From assembly GCF_900104955.1 (NCBI RefSeq), contig NZ_FNSI01000001.1, positions 3,754,001-3,818,000 on the forward strand: DNA of 64,000 nucleotides, written 5' to 3'. The stretch's first letter is position 1, and each line of letters opens with the position of its first letter. Position numbers and translations under genes: made by a program. The notes under the pieces were generated by a model. The model saw only the letters and a program-made list of their open reading frames with translations. It had not been told where the DNA came from and ran no database searches. This stretch comes from Beijerinckia sp. 28-YEA-48. GTDB taxonomy: Bacteria > Pseudomonadota > Alphaproteobacteria > Rhizobiales > Beijerinckiaceae. Positions 62,858-64,000 of this stretch are shown here, one piece after another.

Positions 62858-64000
62858 ATGGCGCTTTCAACTCGCCTCGTCATGCGTCAGGGGCAATCCC
62901 TGGTGATGACGCCGCAGCTTCTGCAGGCGATCAAGCTGCTGCAATTGTCGAGTTTTGAACTGTCGGCCTTTGTCGAACAGGAACTTGAGCGCAATCCGCT
63001 GCTTGAACGGGCCGAGGAGGCCCCCGAGGCGCCAGGTGCGCTCGAATCCTCCGGCAACGACAGCACTTCGAACGACGATTTCGATGGCGGATCAGACGAC
63101 GGCGACTATGCCGGTGACAGGGATTATTCCGGTGGCGACGACGACCATGCGCCGGAATGGGCGAGCGACACCCTCGTCACCTCAGCCAATAACCTCGAAA
63201 ACGACCTCGGCACCGAAATCTCCAACACTTACGACGCCGATATGGTGGCGCCGAAAACACCCACCAGCAACGAGGACCCCTCGCTCTCGGCCACATCCTG
63301 GACGGGGACGCAGGGTTCCGCCTCCTCCGATGGCGGTGGCGAAAGCCCCAATCTGGAGGCCTATGTCGCCAGCCAATTGTCCCTGCCCGAACATCTCGAA
63401 CAACAGTTGGCGCTCGCCCTGACCGACCCGATGGACCGGCTCATCGGCCATACCTTGATCGATGCGATCGACGAAGCCGGTTATCTCCGAGAGCCTGTCG
63501 CGGAAGTCGCCGAACGGCTCGGCACCACGCTCGAGCGCGTTGAACAGGTGCTGCGGGTCATTCACACATTCGAGCCAAGCGGCATCGGCGCGCGTGATCT
63601 GGCTGAATGCCTGGCCATCCAGCTGCGTGAGCAAGACCGTTTCGATCCCGCCATGCAGATCTTCGTCGCCCACCTGCCACTGTTGGCGCGGCGCGATTTT
63701 GCGCAGTTGCGTAAATTGTGCGGGGTCGATGATGAAGACCTGACCGATATGCTCAATGAAATCCGCAGGCTCGATCCCAAACCGGGCCGCGCCTTCGGCG
63801 GCACGCCCATGCAGCCGGTGATTCCAGATGTCACTGTGCGAGCGGCGTCGGATGGCAGCTGGCTGGTGGAGCTGAATGCGGAAGGATTACCGCGCGTCCT
63901 GGTCAATCAGACCTATGCGGCACGCGTCGGCGGCAACAGCCCGACCAAGGCGGCCGACAAATCCTATATTGCCGAATGCCTGCAGAGCGCCAACTGGCTG
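62858..64000 (+). CDS. rpoN: RNA polymerase sigma-54 factor RpoN (5' part)
   Basis: Partial gene cut by the right edge; 381 codons are visible without a stop. Region I is complete: TRLVMRQGQSLVMTPQLLQAIKLLQLSSFELSAFVEQELERNPLLE, the Gln/Leu-rich activator-response region. Region II (about 55-165) is acidic and Gly/Ser/Asp-rich and longer than in E. coli. The core-binding domain begins near LEAYVASQLSLPEHLEQQLALAL and contains TFEPSGIGARDLAECLAIQL and RRLDPKPGRAFGG. The HTH and RpoN box lie outside the window. It follows lptB, the conserved neighbour. Confidence 0.96.
   Translation, partial: MALSTRLVMRQGQSLVMTPQLLQAIKLLQLSSFELSAFVEQELERNPLLERAEEAPEAPGALESSGNDSTSNDDFDGGSDDGDYAGDRDYSGGDDDHAPEWASDTLVTSANNLENDLGTEISNTYDADMVAPKTPTSNEDPSLSATSWTGTQGSASSDGGGESPNLEAYVASQLSLPEHLEQQLALALTDPMDRLIGHTLIDAIDEAGYLREPVAEVAERLGTTLERVEQVLRVIHTFEPSGIGARDLAECLAIQLREQDRFDPAMQIFVAHLPLLARRDFAQLRKLCGVDDEDLTDMLNEIRRLDPKPGRAFGGTPMQPVIPDVTVRAASDGSWLVELNAEGLPRVLVNQTYAARVGGNSPTKAADKSYIAECLQSANWL

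Overview
The window reads as chromosomal DNA of a high-GC alphaproteobacterium of the order Hyphomicrobiales (Rhizobiales), probably a Bradyrhizobium/Beijerinckia-like lineage. The clues are the orders lptC-lptA-lptB-rpoN and SRP RNA-dnaX-ybaB-recR, a COG4111-type NAD regulator, an amino acid:[carrier protein] ligase with its small carrier protein, a CtrA-type TTAA-N7-TTAA site, and a GTCATTGCGAG-type intergenic inverted repeat. I see no phage, integrase, transposase, CRISPR array or tRNA. Coding density is high, and base composition shows no obvious foreign island by eye.

Layout. 1-8.9 kb: the end of an NAD regulator, a class III CoA-transferase coupled to a thiamine-diphosphate enzyme, a K+/H+ antiporter, a small membrane-anchored unknown, a flavin reductase and a UDP-ManNAc-type dehydrogenase. 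8.9-16.1 kb: a Zn/Cd/Pb-type P-ATPase with a divergent MerR regulator and a textbook MerR promoter, the helicase HrpB and the potassium transporter Kup. 16.1-22.8 kb: an operon of acyl-CoA dehydrogenase-like protein, DUF1839 protein and GH2 glycosidase, divergent from a two-domain alpha/beta hydrolase. 22.9-33.7 kb: an amidohydrolase, a PanE-like reductase, a complete Liv-type ABC importer ending in a feruloyl-CoA-synthase-like ligase, and a Tat-exported amidohydrolase. 33.7-38 kb: recR, ybaB, dnaX, 4.5S RNA and nudC. 38-41.6 kb: two glycosyltransferases flanking an LpxH-like phosphoesterase. 41.7-51.1 kb: mmsA, an alpha/beta hydrolase, a hydantoinase/oxoprolinase A-B operon with a Bug-type binding protein, an unknown small protein, and the carrier protein plus amino acid:[carrier protein] ligase. 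51.5-57.6 kb: a DUF1254/DUF1214 secreted protein, a Nudix hydrolase, a Pit phosphate transporter with its DUF47 partner, a hydrolase with a repeated N-terminus and a membrane sulfatase-fold enzyme. 58-64 kb: a GltB-like FMN/Fe-S protein, ribonuclease D, lptC-lptA-lptB and the start of rpoN.

Most interesting reading. The carrier protein and its aminoacylating ligase (49.9-51.1 kb) load an amino acid on a phosphopantetheine arm but have no assigned downstream partner. The operon at 16.1-20.8 kb holds proteins that could use such a thioester: an acyl-CoA dehydrogenase homologue without the usual catalytic Glu, and a DUF1839 protein whose Cys/His layout resembles the BtrH-type acyltransferase that moves an aminoacyl group from a carrier protein to a sugar. 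Together with the glycosidase and a hydrolase with altered nucleophiles behind a CtrA box, this could be an undescribed carrier-protein-dependent amino-acid modification pathway. That link is inference.

A second theme is dispersed intergenic elements. One couples a hairpin (consensus arms GCAAAATGCGTTTC/GAAACGCATTTTGC) to a TTGAYK-N18-CTATSM promoter-like segment; two full-length copies precede dnaX and the GltB-like gene, and a partial copy precedes a third gene. A second family is a 190-200 bp inverted repeat found twice, and a third is a 137 bp inverted repeat found once.
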